NCBI GenBank assembly: GCA_001570385.1
Contig: BBYL01000010.1
Location: 124,001-188,000 of the forward strand
Reading direction: 5' to 3'
DNA: 64,000 nt
Source: Microtetraspora glauca
GTDB lineage: Bacteria > Actinomycetota > Actinomycetes > Streptosporangiales > Streptosporangiaceae
Shown: piece by piece, positions 9,002-19,283 of the stretch
How positions within the stretch are numbered: position 1 is the first letter of the stretch
Layout of the letters: each line of letters starts with the position of its first letter
Made by a program: the position numbers and the translations under genes
Notes under the pieces: model-generated
Seen by the model: only the letters and a program-made list of their open reading frames with translations
The model's database searches: none
What the model was told of the DNA's origin: nothing

Positions 9002-10768
9002 GTGCGCAAAGGTGAGTGGCCGCGATACCAGGCCAGGCCGTACGTGTGTGGTGCCATCGGGCCCTTCGACCCGGCCAGGCTGGACGTCCTCGCCCGCTCC
9101 GGCCCCGACGTCCGCGTCGTGCACCGCGCCCAGGAGGCGGCACTCCTCAGCTCGGCTCCCATCACGCCGTACGGCCCGCGGACCACGGCGGGAGACGGCC
9201 CTCGGGACGGCGCGGGAGACGGCCTGGGAGGCGGCCGGGAACGCGCGGTCGCGGGCGTATCCGGCCCGGCGGCCTTCGCCTGGGGCGGGCGGGGGGCGTT
9301 CCCGGGCGCGCCGTCCGGGACGGGTGCGCGTCCGGGCTGGCTGACCGTCGCCGAGACCTACGAGACGCCCGGCCTCATCGACGAGCCGGACGACGTGACC
9401 CTGCACACCGGGGCGTTCGGCCTGGACGACGTCTACTACCTGACCGACGGGGACGCGATCTACTTCGCGGGTCTCATCGAGCCCCTGCTGGCCCTGGCGC
9501 GCACGCCGTACGAGGTGAACTGGGACGCCTGGGCCGCGATCCTGAAGCTGACCTATCCACTGCTGGAGGACACTCCGTACCGGCAGATCAAGCGGTTGCC
9601 CGGCTCCTCCGCGCTGATCTGGTCACGCAAGGACCGGCGGGCGCGCGTGGACCGGGCGGCCCCGCGCTGGGTGCGCGAGGAGCCGTTCGACCGGGGCGTG
9701 ACGGGCGGTGACCTGGTCGCGCTGCTGCACGACGCGCTGAAGCCGTACGACAGCGTCCTGGTTCCGGTGAGCGGCGGGTACGACTCGCGGCTCCTGGCCA
9801 GCATCGCGGTGGCCAGGAAGATGGACGTCGAATCATGGACGACCAGTCCGGACGACGGGCTGGACAACGACATCGACTTCGCCCGGTACATCACCCGCGA
9901 GCTGGGCCTTCCGCACCGGATCGTCCCGCAATATCCGGAAAAATACTCGGAAGAGGCGCTGTGGGCGGCGCGACGGCTGGAGTACCTCACCAGCCACCAC
10001 GCCTGGTACTCCCCGTTCGCCCGCGAGGTCCACCGTGCGGGGAGGCCCGTGGTGGACGGCCTGGCCGGCGGACCGCTGATGAAGAACTTCCTCATCACCG
10101 CCGACGCCGTGGACGCCGGGACCGGCGCCTCCCGCCGCGAGGCGCTCCTGGCCGCGCTGGCGACCGGCGAGCCGCACCTGCCCGTGCTCGGCGAATCCGC
10201 CCTGGCCTGGATGGACGACCGGGTCCGTACGGCCTTCGCGCGGGCGACGTCGATGCTGCACGGCCACCGCTCCGAGTTGCCGCTGAGCGTGCTGCACACG
10301 CGCACCGCCCGGGGCATCGCCCGTTCGCCGGTCAACCTGGTGGGTCCCGAGGCCACGCCGGTGTTTCCGTTCCTGCACCCGGAGTTCTTCGACGCGGCGC
10401 TCTCGGTGCCGGTGACCCGCAAGGAAGGCGGCAGGTTCTACCGGGAGATCCTGAAGGCGGCCGATCCCAAGGTGGCGGCACTGCCGTCCACGAACGGCGC
10501 GCTCCCCCACCGCCGGGTGCCGCTGCGTTCGAACGGCCCGGTCGCCCGCGAGTGGAACCACCGCATGCTGCTGCGGGCCGCGACCGTCCCCGGCCTGATG
10601 TCGCCCCAGATGCTGGAGGTCGTCTCCCAGGGGCCCGACGCCCTGGCGTCGTTCGGCTCGTGGAACTCGCGGTTCTGGCTGCGCGGCCTGGTGTTGTTCG
10701 GGGCGTGGCTGAGCGACTACGAGGACGTCCTCGGCGATCTCACTCCCCCGTGGTCCCCGCAGGGATGA
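9002..10768 (+). CDS. Asparagine-synthetase-like PP-loop protein without a functional glutaminase nucleophile
   Basis: A 588-residue protein; the GTG start is fixed by AAGGAGGG 6 nt upstream. The C-terminal half has the ATP-pyrophosphatase P-loop SGGYDSRLLASIA (about residue 258) and the downstream Asn_synthase-type helices, so it probably adenylates a carboxylate for amide or ester formation. The N-terminal half resembles the class-II glutaminase fold (YLTDGDAIYFAGLIEPLLALA, then YEVNWDAW), but the protein begins MRKGEW with no Cys2 and carries a Gly/Pro-rich insertion at about residues 60-100. It therefore should not use glutamine in the standard way. Lasso-peptide cyclases share this architecture, but no precursor or leader protease is nearby. 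The divergent glycosyltransferase hints at sugar or cell-wall modification (inference). Confidence 0.6.
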   Translation: MRKGEWPRYQARPYVCGAIGPFDPARLDVLARSGPDVRVVHRAQEAALLSSAPITPYGPRTTAGDGPRDGAGDGLGGGRERAVAGVSGPAAFAWGGRGAFPGAPSGTGARPGWLTVAETYETPGLIDEPDDVTLHTGAFGLDDVYYLTDGDAIYFAGLIEPLLALARTPYEVNWDAWAAILKLTYPLLEDTPYRQIKRLPGSSALIWSRKDRRARVDRAAPRWVREEPFDRGVTGGDLVALLHDALKPYDSVLVPVSGGYDSRLLASIAVARKMDVESWTTSPDDGLDNDIDFARYITRELGLPHRIVPQYPEKYSEEALWAARRLEYLTSHHAWYSPFAREVHRAGRPVVDGLAGGPLMKNFLITADAVDAGTGASRREALLAALATGEPHLPVLGESALAWMDDRVRTAFARATSMLHGHRSELPLSVLHTRTARGIARSPVNLVGPEATPVFPFLHPEFFDAALSVPVTRKEGGRFYREILKAADPKVAALPSTNGALPHRRVPLRSNGPVAREWNHRMLLRAATVPGLMSPQMLEVVSQGPDALASFGSWNSRFWLRGLVLFGAWLSDYEDVLGDLTPPWSPQG

Positions 10769-11014
10769 GGCAGTCGCTCGGGCCCGAGCACCCGGCATGA
10801 CCGTCCCCGCTCCGCACAAGTCGGATCGGCGACGGTGAGGTAACTGCGCGCGACCGCGCGGCAACAGACGAAAAGCACTTGTCAGGACGGAGTAACGACT
10901 CCTTGTCAGAGCCGGGTGGGTGGTAGTTTCTTGTTATGTATATGGCATGAGCTGGCATACAGCTGCGGAGTGTGACCAGGCCACCCCACCCCTTCCCTCA
11001 TCAAGCGAGACCAG
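10769..11014 (+). promoter_or_regulatory. Leader region of treS
   Basis: A 246-bp gap with lower G+C in its 3' half. A direct repeat, CTTGTCAG, occurs at about 10879-10886 and 10902-10909, followed by the A/T-rich segment TAGTTTCTTGTTATGTATAT at 10924-10943. TTGTCA at 10903 with TAGTTT at 10924 (15-nt spacing) is a possible promoter, but weak. No clear ribosome-binding site precedes the ATG at 11015. Confidence 0.3.
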
Positions 11015-12928
<1,914 letters not shown>

Positions 12929-12941
12929 GCGGCCCGGCACG

Positions 12942-12974
12942 GCGCCCGCCGGACCGCCTGCGGTCAGCGGGCGC
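12942..12974. terminator. Possible bidirectional hairpin between treS and the FtsX gene
   Basis: GCGCCCGC (12942-12949) pairs with GCGGGCGC (12967-12974) in the gap between two convergent genes, overlapping the end of the permease gene. There is no U-tract, as is common in high-G+C actinomycetes. Confidence 0.4.
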
Positions 12975-15225
12975 TGTGCGGCACCCGGGCGCGTGCCGCC
13001 CGGCGTGCCGGGATCAGCGTGACGAGAAGTGACGCGCCTACCGCGACCAGCACGGAGGCGACGAGCATCCCCGGGGTGGGGGCGCGGCCGATCCCCGCCC
13101 CGACCCCGCTCTCCCGGCCCTCCAGGTCGATCAGGGCCGTCGACAGGGACGCCCCCGCGACGGTGCCGATGACCACCCCGGAGACGGCCAGCAGACCTGT
13201 GCCGGTCACCAGCGTCGCCATGACCTGGCGCGGGGTGAGCCCCATCGCCTTGAGCACCGCCAGGTCCGGCGCGTGGTCGCGCAGGCCGAGCGCGCTCGCG
13301 GTCAGCAGGTTCGCCAGGCCGATCAGGGCGAGCACGACGACCAGCGCGACGATGATCAGCCGGATGATCGACAGCCGGTCGGCCGGGTTCACCACCTGGG
13401 CGACCTCCAGCGCCCTGTCATGGAGCCGGTCCCGCACCTCCGCGGGGTCGGCCCCCGACCGCAGCACGAGGCTGTAGAACTGCGGCGGCTCCGCGTCCTT
13501 GGCCGCCAGGCTGTCGAGACCGAACGACAGCACCTCGCCGTCCTGCTCGGGCTCCACGACCCTGCCGACGATCCTGACGATCAGCGGGGTGCCGCCGATC
13601 GTCATCCGTACCCGGTCGCCGACGTGCACGCCGAGGAGGTCGAGCAGCCCCTGCCCGGCCACCGCCTCGCCCCGGTCCCGGAAGATCCGGCCCTCCACGA
13701 CGGGGAACGGATAGGGGTCGGCCGACAGGCCGAGCGCGCGGGTGCGTACCGTCCTGGTCTGCCACGGCACGAGCGCGTCCAGCTCGGCGCCGGGATACAG
13801 CGCCGCCACGTCCGGGTCGGCCGCGGCCCGCCCGCGCGCCTCGTCCGCGCTCAGGTCTCCCGGGCGTACGGTCAACGCCGCCGCCTGGCCGACCCGCTCC
13901 GGATGGCGGATGAACTCGTCGAGCGTCGCCCATGAGCCGAGCCCGATGGAGATCATCATCATCGGGATGGCCACCCCCGACACCGTGAGCAGCGCGTGCG
14001 TCCTGCGGGTGAACGCGTCACGCGCGCCGAGCACCAGCGCGGGCGGCAGCCGTACGAGCAGGGCGACCCTGGCCAGGCGGGACAGGTGACCGCGCGGAGG
14101 CGCGGCGGGCGTGGCGGGGATCGGCGGCGTCCGCCCGCCCCGCCAGGCGGGCAGCCAGACCGAGCCCAGCACCACCAGACCGGTGCCGAGGGCGATCGCG
14201 GCGAACGGCCCGGACGACAGCGGGACGACCACGGTGTCCGGCAGCGCGTACGCGGTGATCAGGCGGCCGGCGACCAGCCCGACCACGATCCCGAACACGC
14301 CCAGGACGCCATGCTCCGCGACCAGCGTGCGGGTCACCTGGCCCCGGGTGAACCCGAGCGACTTGAGGGTGGCGATGTCGCGCACCTGGCCGAGCACGCG
14401 GCCGCCGGTGGCGTTGGCCAGGGCGAGAGCCGCGGCGACCAGTCCCGCCACGCCGAACAGGGCGAGCAGCAGGCCGAGCAGCCGGTTGTCGAGCTCCATG
14501 GAGGCCCGGACCTCGCGCCACGTGGACACGCGCTGCACCTGGTTGTCGAGCGCGGTCACGGCCCGCTGCACCACGAGGTCGGTGTCGTCGGGGTCGGCGA
14601 GCCGCAGCCCGATCACCGTCTCCGTACGGCCGGGTGCCGGCTCGACCACGTTGAGCGTCCCCGCCAGGGTCCAGACCAGCCCGGGGGCCCAGTCGGGATA
14701 GAAGCCCTGGTCGCCACTCTCCGCCACGCCGGCCACGATCAGCGTGTGGGAGGCGCCGTTCAGGCCGGTGACCGGGAACGGGCTGCCCGGCCGCAGCCCG
14801 AGCGCCCGCGCGAACGACCGCTCGACCACGACCGCGTCCGGGTCGCGTACGTCGAGCCAGCGCCCCTCACGCAGCAGCGGGCGCGCGACCGCCTGGAACG
14901 CGGCGGGCGTCTCCTGCAGCGCGATGGGCACCTTGCGGCCGTGGCCGGTCAGGGTCGCCGGCGCGCTGCGGTACGGCCCGGCGATGTCCGCGACGCCGTC
15001 GAGCCCCTGCAGGGAGACGACGTCGGGGGTGTCCTTGGTGTGGATCCAGATGTGCGCGCCGTGCCCCCGGGTGAACAGGCCGCGCCAGGGGTTCGTGCCG
15101 TCTTCGAGCAGGGTGGCCGCAGTGACGAGCGCGGTGACGATTCCGGCGACCGTGAGGATCGTGAGCAGCGCCTGCCCCCGGCGGGCCCGCAGGTCGGCGC
15201 GGATCCATCGCAGCTCGGCCCGCAC
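12964..15225 (-). CDS. FtsX/MacB-like ABC transporter permease
   Basis: A 753-residue membrane protein with two FtsX domains. An N-terminal membrane anchor (QALLTILTVAGIVTALVTAA) precedes a roughly 220-residue extracellular MacB-periplasmic-core-like region. A first block of three or four membrane segments (about residues 255-385), a second anchor and extracellular domain, and a final three-segment block (from about residue 630) follow. The GTG start at 15225 lies 3 nt after the ATPase stop, so the two are coupled. Such pairs export lipoproteins, peptides or antibiotics, or work mechanically on envelope substrates. The padR gene heading the operon favours an inducible efflux role (inference). 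Confidence 0.88.
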   Translation of the reverse strand: MRAELRWIRADLRARRGQALLTILTVAGIVTALVTAATLLEDGTNPWRGLFTRGHGAHIWIHTKDTPDVVSLQGLDGVADIAGPYRSAPATLTGHGRKVPIALQETPAAFQAVARPLLREGRWLDVRDPDAVVVERSFARALGLRPGSPFPVTGLNGASHTLIVAGVAESGDQGFYPDWAPGLVWTLAGTLNVVEPAPGRTETVIGLRLADPDDTDLVVQRAVTALDNQVQRVSTWREVRASMELDNRLLGLLLALFGVAGLVAAALALANATGGRVLGQVRDIATLKSLGFTRGQVTRTLVAEHGVLGVFGIVVGLVAGRLITAYALPDTVVVPLSSGPFAAIALGTGLVVLGSVWLPAWRGGRTPPIPATPAAPPRGHLSRLARVALLVRLPPALVLGARDAFTRRTHALLTVSGVAIPMMMISIGLGSWATLDEFIRHPERVGQAAALTVRPGDLSADEARGRAAADPDVAALYPGAELDALVPWQTRTVRTRALGLSADPYPFPVVEGRIFRDRGEAVAGQGLLDLLGVHVGDRVRMTIGGTPLIVRIVGRVVEPEQDGEVLSFGLDSLAAKDAEPPQFYSLVLRSGADPAEVRDRLHDRALEVAQVVNPADRLSIIRLIIVALVVVLALIGLANLLTASALGLRDHAPDLAVLKAMGLTPRQVMATLVTGTGLLAVSGVVIGTVAGASLSTALIDLEGRESGVGAGIGRAPTPGMLVASVLVAVGASLLVTLIPARRAARARVPHSAR

Positions 15226-15228
15226 GGA

Positions 15229-15975
15229 TCAGCCCCGCAGCTCGACGACGTCGCCGACCGTGCCCAACGGGCGGCGACGCGTCCTGGGCAGGGCTCCGTC
15301 GTCGACGATCTGACCGTCGAGGAGGCTGACGACCCGGTCGGCCATGCTGGCCACCCGCGCGTCGTGCGTGACGAGGACGATCGTCTGGCCCTTCCTGTGT
15401 ACGTCGGACAGCAGGCGCAGCACGTCCTTGGTGTTGCGGCTGTCCAGGTTGCCGGTCGGCTCGTCGGCGAGGAGCAGCCGGGGCTGGTTGGCCAGCGCGC
15501 GGGCCAGCGCGACCCGCTGCTGCTCGCCTCCTGAGAGCTGTGCGGGAGCGGCTGCGGCACGCTCGGTGAGCCCCAGTTCACCGAGCAGGTACTCGCGCCG
15601 CTCCCGAGCCTGCCGGGGCGACACCCCGCCCAGCAGCGCGGGCAGTTCCACGTTGTCGGCCACGGTCATGTTGGCGACCAGGTTGAAGAACTGGAAGACG
15701 AAGCCGACCTTCTGCCGCCTGAGCAGGGCCCATCCGCTCTCCGACAGCGTGTCGGCGCGGGTGCCGTCGATCCAGATCTCCCCGCTCGTACGGACGTCGA
15801 GCCCGCCGAGCATGTGGACGAGGGTCGACTTGCCCGAGCCCGACGGGCCCATGATGGCCACGAACTCGCCGCTCTCGACCCGCATGTCGATCCCGCGTAC
15901 GGCCGGAACCGGCACTCCCCCCGACTGGTAGATCTTCACGAGGTTGATCGCTTTGATCGCGGGGGCGTCGGTCAC
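15229..15975 (-). CDS. ABC transporter ATP-binding protein (LolD/MacB type)
   Basis: A 248-residue ATPase with Walker A GPSGSGKST, Q-loop FQFFNLV, signature LSGGEQQRVALARAL, Walker B LLLADEPTGNLD and an H-loop in LVTHD. The sequence is typical of the MacB/LolD/FtsE class, which pairs with FtsX-type permeases. Its partner follows after 3 nt; padR lies 55 nt upstream on the same strand. The GTG start at 15975 gives MTDAPAIKAINLVKIYQSGG, the normal N-terminus for the class. Confidence 0.92.
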   Translation of the reverse strand: MTDAPAIKAINLVKIYQSGGVPVPAVRGIDMRVESGEFVAIMGPSGSGKSTLVHMLGGLDVRTSGEIWIDGTRADTLSESGWALLRRQKVGFVFQFFNLVANMTVADNVELPALLGGVSPRQARERREYLLGELGLTERAAAAPAQLSGGEQQRVALARALANQPRLLLADEPTGNLDSRNTKDVLRLLSDVHRKGQTIVLVTHDARVASMADRVVSLLDGQIVDDGALPRTRRRPLGTVGDVVELRG

Positions 15976-16030
15976 GACCGGCCCCTCTCGGACGCCGGTG
16001 CGTGGCGGGGTTCGGGGGGTGTGGGGGGCA

Positions 16031-16537
16031 TCAGGGAAGTTCCTCCTGGCAGCGTTCCAACCAGTCGAGGTCCGCCTGCAGATGGAGCATGGCGCCCTCG
16101 ATCAGCAACAGAGCCACCCGATTCCCCGGATCGGTTTGCTCGGCGAGTTCGTTGAGATCCCTCATCAGGGAGAGATAGTGGCGGCGCTGGCGGTTCACCA
16201 GCGCCATCCGGTCGGCGATCCCGGTCAGCGGGGCGAGCACGAGCTTCATGAAGAACTCGTCCCGGACCCGCGGCCCCTCCGTGGGCTCGTCGACCCAGTT
16301 CTCCAGCGCCTCGCGGCCGGCGGCCGTGAGGTAGTAGACCTTCTTGTTCGGCCGGTTCGACTGCTCGACGTCCACGGCGCGGACGTAACCGTCCTTCTCC
16401 AGACGTCCGAGCGTGACGTAGATCTGTCCGATGTTGGGCGACGGATACGCACTCCCGAACGTCTTCTCGAGAGCGTGTTTCAGTTCGTAGCCATGGGCAG
16501 GTTCCTTCGCGAGGAGCGCCAGCAGCGGCAGCCGCAC
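16031..16537 (-). CDS. PadR-family transcriptional regulator
   Basis: A 168-residue winged-helix repressor. The N-terminal domain shows LLALLAKEPAHGYELKHALE and PSPNIGQIYVTLGRLEKDGYV (wing and recognition helix); a C-terminal helical dimerisation region follows. GTG 16537 is chosen over GTG 16543 because GGGAGG then sits 5-6 nt upstream. It heads an operon with the ABC ATPase and FtsX permease; PadR proteins usually repress their own promoter and an adjacent efflux system until a ligand binds. It is also divergent from the sugar ABC operon at 16680, so the shared intergenic region could serve both directions. Confidence 0.9.
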   Translation of the reverse strand: MRLPLLALLAKEPAHGYELKHALEKTFGSAYPSPNIGQIYVTLGRLEKDGYVRAVDVEQSNRPNKKVYYLTAAGREALENWVDEPTEGPRVRDEFFMKLVLAPLTGIADRMALVNRQRRHYLSLMRDLNELAEQTDPGNRVALLLIEGAMLHLQADLDWLERCQEELP

Positions 16538-16615
16538 GCGCACACCTCCCAGAGCGTAGTGACCGGAACGTTATCGAGCGGACTGGATACACCCGTTGAC
16601 GCCCACATTATCGCT

Positions 16616-16630
16616 ATGCATAACATGCAT
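16616..16630. promoter_or_regulatory. Palindromic candidate operator between padR and the sugar ABC operon
   Basis: ATGCAT-AAC-ATGCAT is two identical self-complementary hexamers separated by 3 nt, in an A/T-rich patch of an otherwise G/C-rich intergenic region. PadR operators are typically dyads of ATG/CAT type, so this is a plausible PadR box; TATGCATAACAT could also contain a -10 element. Confidence 0.45.
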
Positions 16631-16679
16631 GCACCTACCTAACACGTATGTAACTCGGACTTAATGTGGAGGTCACGTC

Positions 16680-17945
16680 GTGTTCCGCCGAGGCTGCCTG
16701 CTCCTGGCCACCCTGCTCCTGGCAGGTTGTTCAGGGTTCGGCGGCGATCCCGGTGAGGAGCCGGGCAGCGGGACCGGCGGCACCGGCCCCATCACGCTCG
16801 TCATCGGACGGGACACGACGGCGTACCTTCGCCCGTTGCTCGACCGATGGAACCAGACCCACCCCGCCGAACGGGTGACGCTGCTCGAGCTGCCGGAGGC
16901 GGCCGACGAGCAGCGCGCCCAGATGGTGGCCAACCTGCAGGCGCACAGCGACCGCTACGACGTGCTCGGGCTGGACGTGGTCTGGACGGCGGAGTTCGCC
17001 GACGCCGGCTGGATCGTCCCGCTGGACCGCAACCTGTTCCCCCTGAACAAGCTGCTGCCTCCGGTCGTGGACACCGCGGTCTACCGGGACCGGCTGTGGG
17101 CCGTGCCGTTCACGAGCAACGCCGGGCTGCTCTACTACCGGTCCGACATCCTCAAGAAGGAACACCTCAAGCCGCCCACGACCTGGGCGGAGCTCCGCGA
17201 TCAGGCACTTCGCCTAGGCAAGAAATACGACATAGGCGGATACGCGGGCCAGTTCCTCCCGTACGAGGGGCTGACCGTGAACTTCGCGGAGGCGGTCCAC
17301 TCGGCCGGCGGCACGATCCTCGGGCCGGACGCGCGGACCGTGACCATGAACCCCGACACCACCCGGACCGCGCTCGGTTTCCTGGTCGGCGGCATCAAGG
17401 AGGGCTGGATCCCCCAGGAGGCGCTCGCCTACAAGGAGGAGGAGTCCCGGCTCGCCTTCCAGGAGGGCGAGCTGCTGTTCGCCCGCAACTGGCCGCACGC
17501 GTACGGCCCGGCCACCCACTCCGCGGTGGCCGGCAAGTTCCAGGTGACCCGGCTACCCGGGCTGAACGGCCCGGGGTCCAGCACGCTGGGCGGGCAGAAC
17601 CTCGCCATCAGCGCATATTCGAAGCGGCAGAAGTCCGCACTCGACTTCATCCGCTACTTCACCGGACCGGACAACGAGCGGCTCGTCCTCACCGAGGGGT
17701 CCTTCCCCCCGGTGTGGGCCGACCTTTACGACGATCCGGAACTGATCAAGCGGTTCCCGTACCTGCCCGCGCTCAAGGAGGCGATCCTCTCCGCGCGGCC
17801 ACGTCCGGTCACCGCGAACTACAACCAGGTCAGCCTGGTCATCTCCAGCGCCGTTTCCAGTGCGCTCAACCTCGGCAAACCCGTCGATGAGACCGTCACC
17901 GAGCTTAAACAGCAGCTCGGCGAGGTCATCCAGACTGGAGGATAG
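16680..17945 (+). CDS. Sugar ABC transporter substrate-binding lipoprotein (family 1), first of two
   Basis: A 421-residue lipoprotein with GTG start 16680 behind GGAGG. Residues 1-20 are a signal peptide ending in the lipobox LLAGC. The mature part has the family-1 binding-protein pattern: ITLVIGRDTTAYLRPLLDRW, DVLGLDVVWTAEFADAGWIVPLD and AVPFTSNAGLLYYRSDILKK. It probably binds an oligosaccharide such as an alpha-glucoside. A second, different binding protein follows after only 3 nt, and the permeases come after that. No ATPase is encoded here, so a shared MsiK-type ATPase elsewhere in the genome is likely (known for actinomycete sugar importers). Confidence 0.9.
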   Translation: MFRRGCLLLATLLLAGCSGFGGDPGEEPGSGTGGTGPITLVIGRDTTAYLRPLLDRWNQTHPAERVTLLELPEAADEQRAQMVANLQAHSDRYDVLGLDVVWTAEFADAGWIVPLDRNLFPLNKLLPPVVDTAVYRDRLWAVPFTSNAGLLYYRSDILKKEHLKPPTTWAELRDQALRLGKKYDIGGYAGQFLPYEGLTVNFAEAVHSAGGTILGPDARTVTMNPDTTRTALGFLVGGIKEGWIPQEALAYKEEESRLAFQEGELLFARNWPHAYGPATHSAVAGKFQVTRLPGLNGPGSSTLGGQNLAISAYSKRQKSALDFIRYFTGPDNERLVLTEGSFPPVWADLYDDPELIKRFPYLPALKEAILSARPRPVTANYNQVSLVISSAVSSALNLGKPVDETVTELKQQLGEVIQTGG

Positions 17946-17948
17946 ACA

Positions 17949-19271
17949 ATGCGGAAACTCCCCCCGGTGGTCGCCGTCCTCGCCCTCGCGGCGGCCGCGT
18001 GCAGCAGCAACTCCGCGTCCGACACACCCGCCACCGACGGCAGCGCCGCCGCCACGGCGGCGGCCAAGCCCCTCGCCGGCGTCGCCATCGAGATCGCCGC
18101 GAAGTGGACCGGTGACGAGCAGGCCAGCTTCGAGAAGGTCCTCAGGGCGTTCGAGGAGAAGACCGGCGCCAAGGTCACCTACGCCTCCACGGGTGAGGAC
18201 ACCGGCGCCTACCTCGGCCCGCGCATCCAGGGCGGCAACCCGCCGGACGTCGCGGTCCTGCCGCAGCCCGGCCTGGTGCAGCAGTACGCCGACCAGAAGT
18301 CGCTCAAGCCGCTCTCCTCGGAGGTCCTGACGCAGATCGACCAGAACTACACGCCGTACTGGAAGGAGCTCGGCTCCGCGGGCGGCCAGGTGTACGGCGT
18401 GCTCGTGAAGGCGGCGCACAAGTCGACGATCTGGTACCGCCAGTCGGCGTTCGACGACGCGGGCGCCCAGGAGGCCGCGACCTGGGACGACCTGATCGGC
18501 AAGACCGCGCAGACCCTGGCCGACTCCGGCACCGCCCCGTTCGCGCTGTGCGCCGCCTCGGGATGGACGCTCACCGACCTGTTCGAGAACGTCTACCTGT
18601 CGTCGGCCGGCCCGGAGAACTACGACAAGCTGGCCAAGCACGAGATCCCGTGGACGGACCCGTCGGTCACCACCGCGCTGGAGAAGATGGCCCAGATCTT
18701 CGGCAAGAAGGACTTCATGCTCGGCGGATCGTCCGGCGCGCTGCAGACCGACTTCCCGACCTGCGTCACCCAGGTCTACGGCCAGAAGAAGGCCGCGATG
18801 GTCATCGAGGCCGACTTCGTCGCCTCGTCCGCCGCCCAGTCCGGTGCGGCGATCGGCGAAGAGGCCAAGATCATGCCGTTCCCGAAGGCCGGGGACACCG
18901 AGCCGGTCGTGCTCGGCGGCGACGTCGCCGTCGCACTGAAGGACTCCAAGGGCGGCATGGCGCTGCTGGAGTTCCTCGCCTCCAAGGAGGGCGGCGACAT
19001 CTGGGCGAAGGAGCCCGGCTACCTGTCCCCCAACCGCAACGTCTCGCCGGACAACTACCCGAGCGAGCTGACCAAGAAGCTCGCGCAGACGATCATCTCC
19101 GCGGGTGAGGCGGTCCGGTACGACATGTCCGACCTCGCGCCCAGCGCCTTCGGCGGCACCGACGGCAAGGGCGAGTGGAAGCACCTGCAGGACTTCCTGC
19201 GGGACCCCAAGGACATCAAGGGCATCCAGCAGAAGCTGGAAGCGGACGCCGCCAAGGCCTACGCGAAGTAA
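17949..19271 (+). CDS. Sugar ABC transporter substrate-binding lipoprotein, second (AglE-like)
   Basis: A 440-residue lipoprotein; signal peptide with lipobox LAAAAC at about residues 13-18, then an Ala/Ser/Thr-rich tether. The mature domain starts with VAIEIAAKWTGDEQASFEKV and includes PPDVAVLPQPGLVQQYA and WDDLIGKTAQTLAD, as in alpha-glucoside-binding (AglE-type) proteins. It is clearly not a close duplicate of the preceding lipoprotein. Its gene starts 3 nt after that gene ends and 12 nt before the first permease, so all four are one operon. Which of the two proteins docks on the permeases, and for which sugar, cannot be told from sequence. Confidence 0.9.
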   Translation: MRKLPPVVAVLALAAAACSSNSASDTPATDGSAAATAAAKPLAGVAIEIAAKWTGDEQASFEKVLRAFEEKTGAKVTYASTGEDTGAYLGPRIQGGNPPDVAVLPQPGLVQQYADQKSLKPLSSEVLTQIDQNYTPYWKELGSAGGQVYGVLVKAAHKSTIWYRQSAFDDAGAQEAATWDDLIGKTAQTLADSGTAPFALCAASGWTLTDLFENVYLSSAGPENYDKLAKHEIPWTDPSVTTALEKMAQIFGKKDFMLGGSSGALQTDFPTCVTQVYGQKKAAMVIEADFVASSAAQSGAAIGEEAKIMPFPKAGDTEPVVLGGDVAVALKDSKGGMALLEFLASKEGGDIWAKEPGYLSPNRNVSPDNYPSELTKKLAQTIISAGEAVRYDMSDLAPSAFGGTDGKGEWKHLQDFLRDPKDIKGIQQKLEADAAKAYAK

Positions 19272-19283
19272 GGGGAGAAGGCC

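Noticed and set aside
9002..10768. Lasso-peptide biosynthesis around the asparagine-synthetase-like gene.
   Set aside because: No precursor-like small ORF, RRE or B2-type leader protease gene is adjacent; the glutaminase half is also unlike lasso cyclases.
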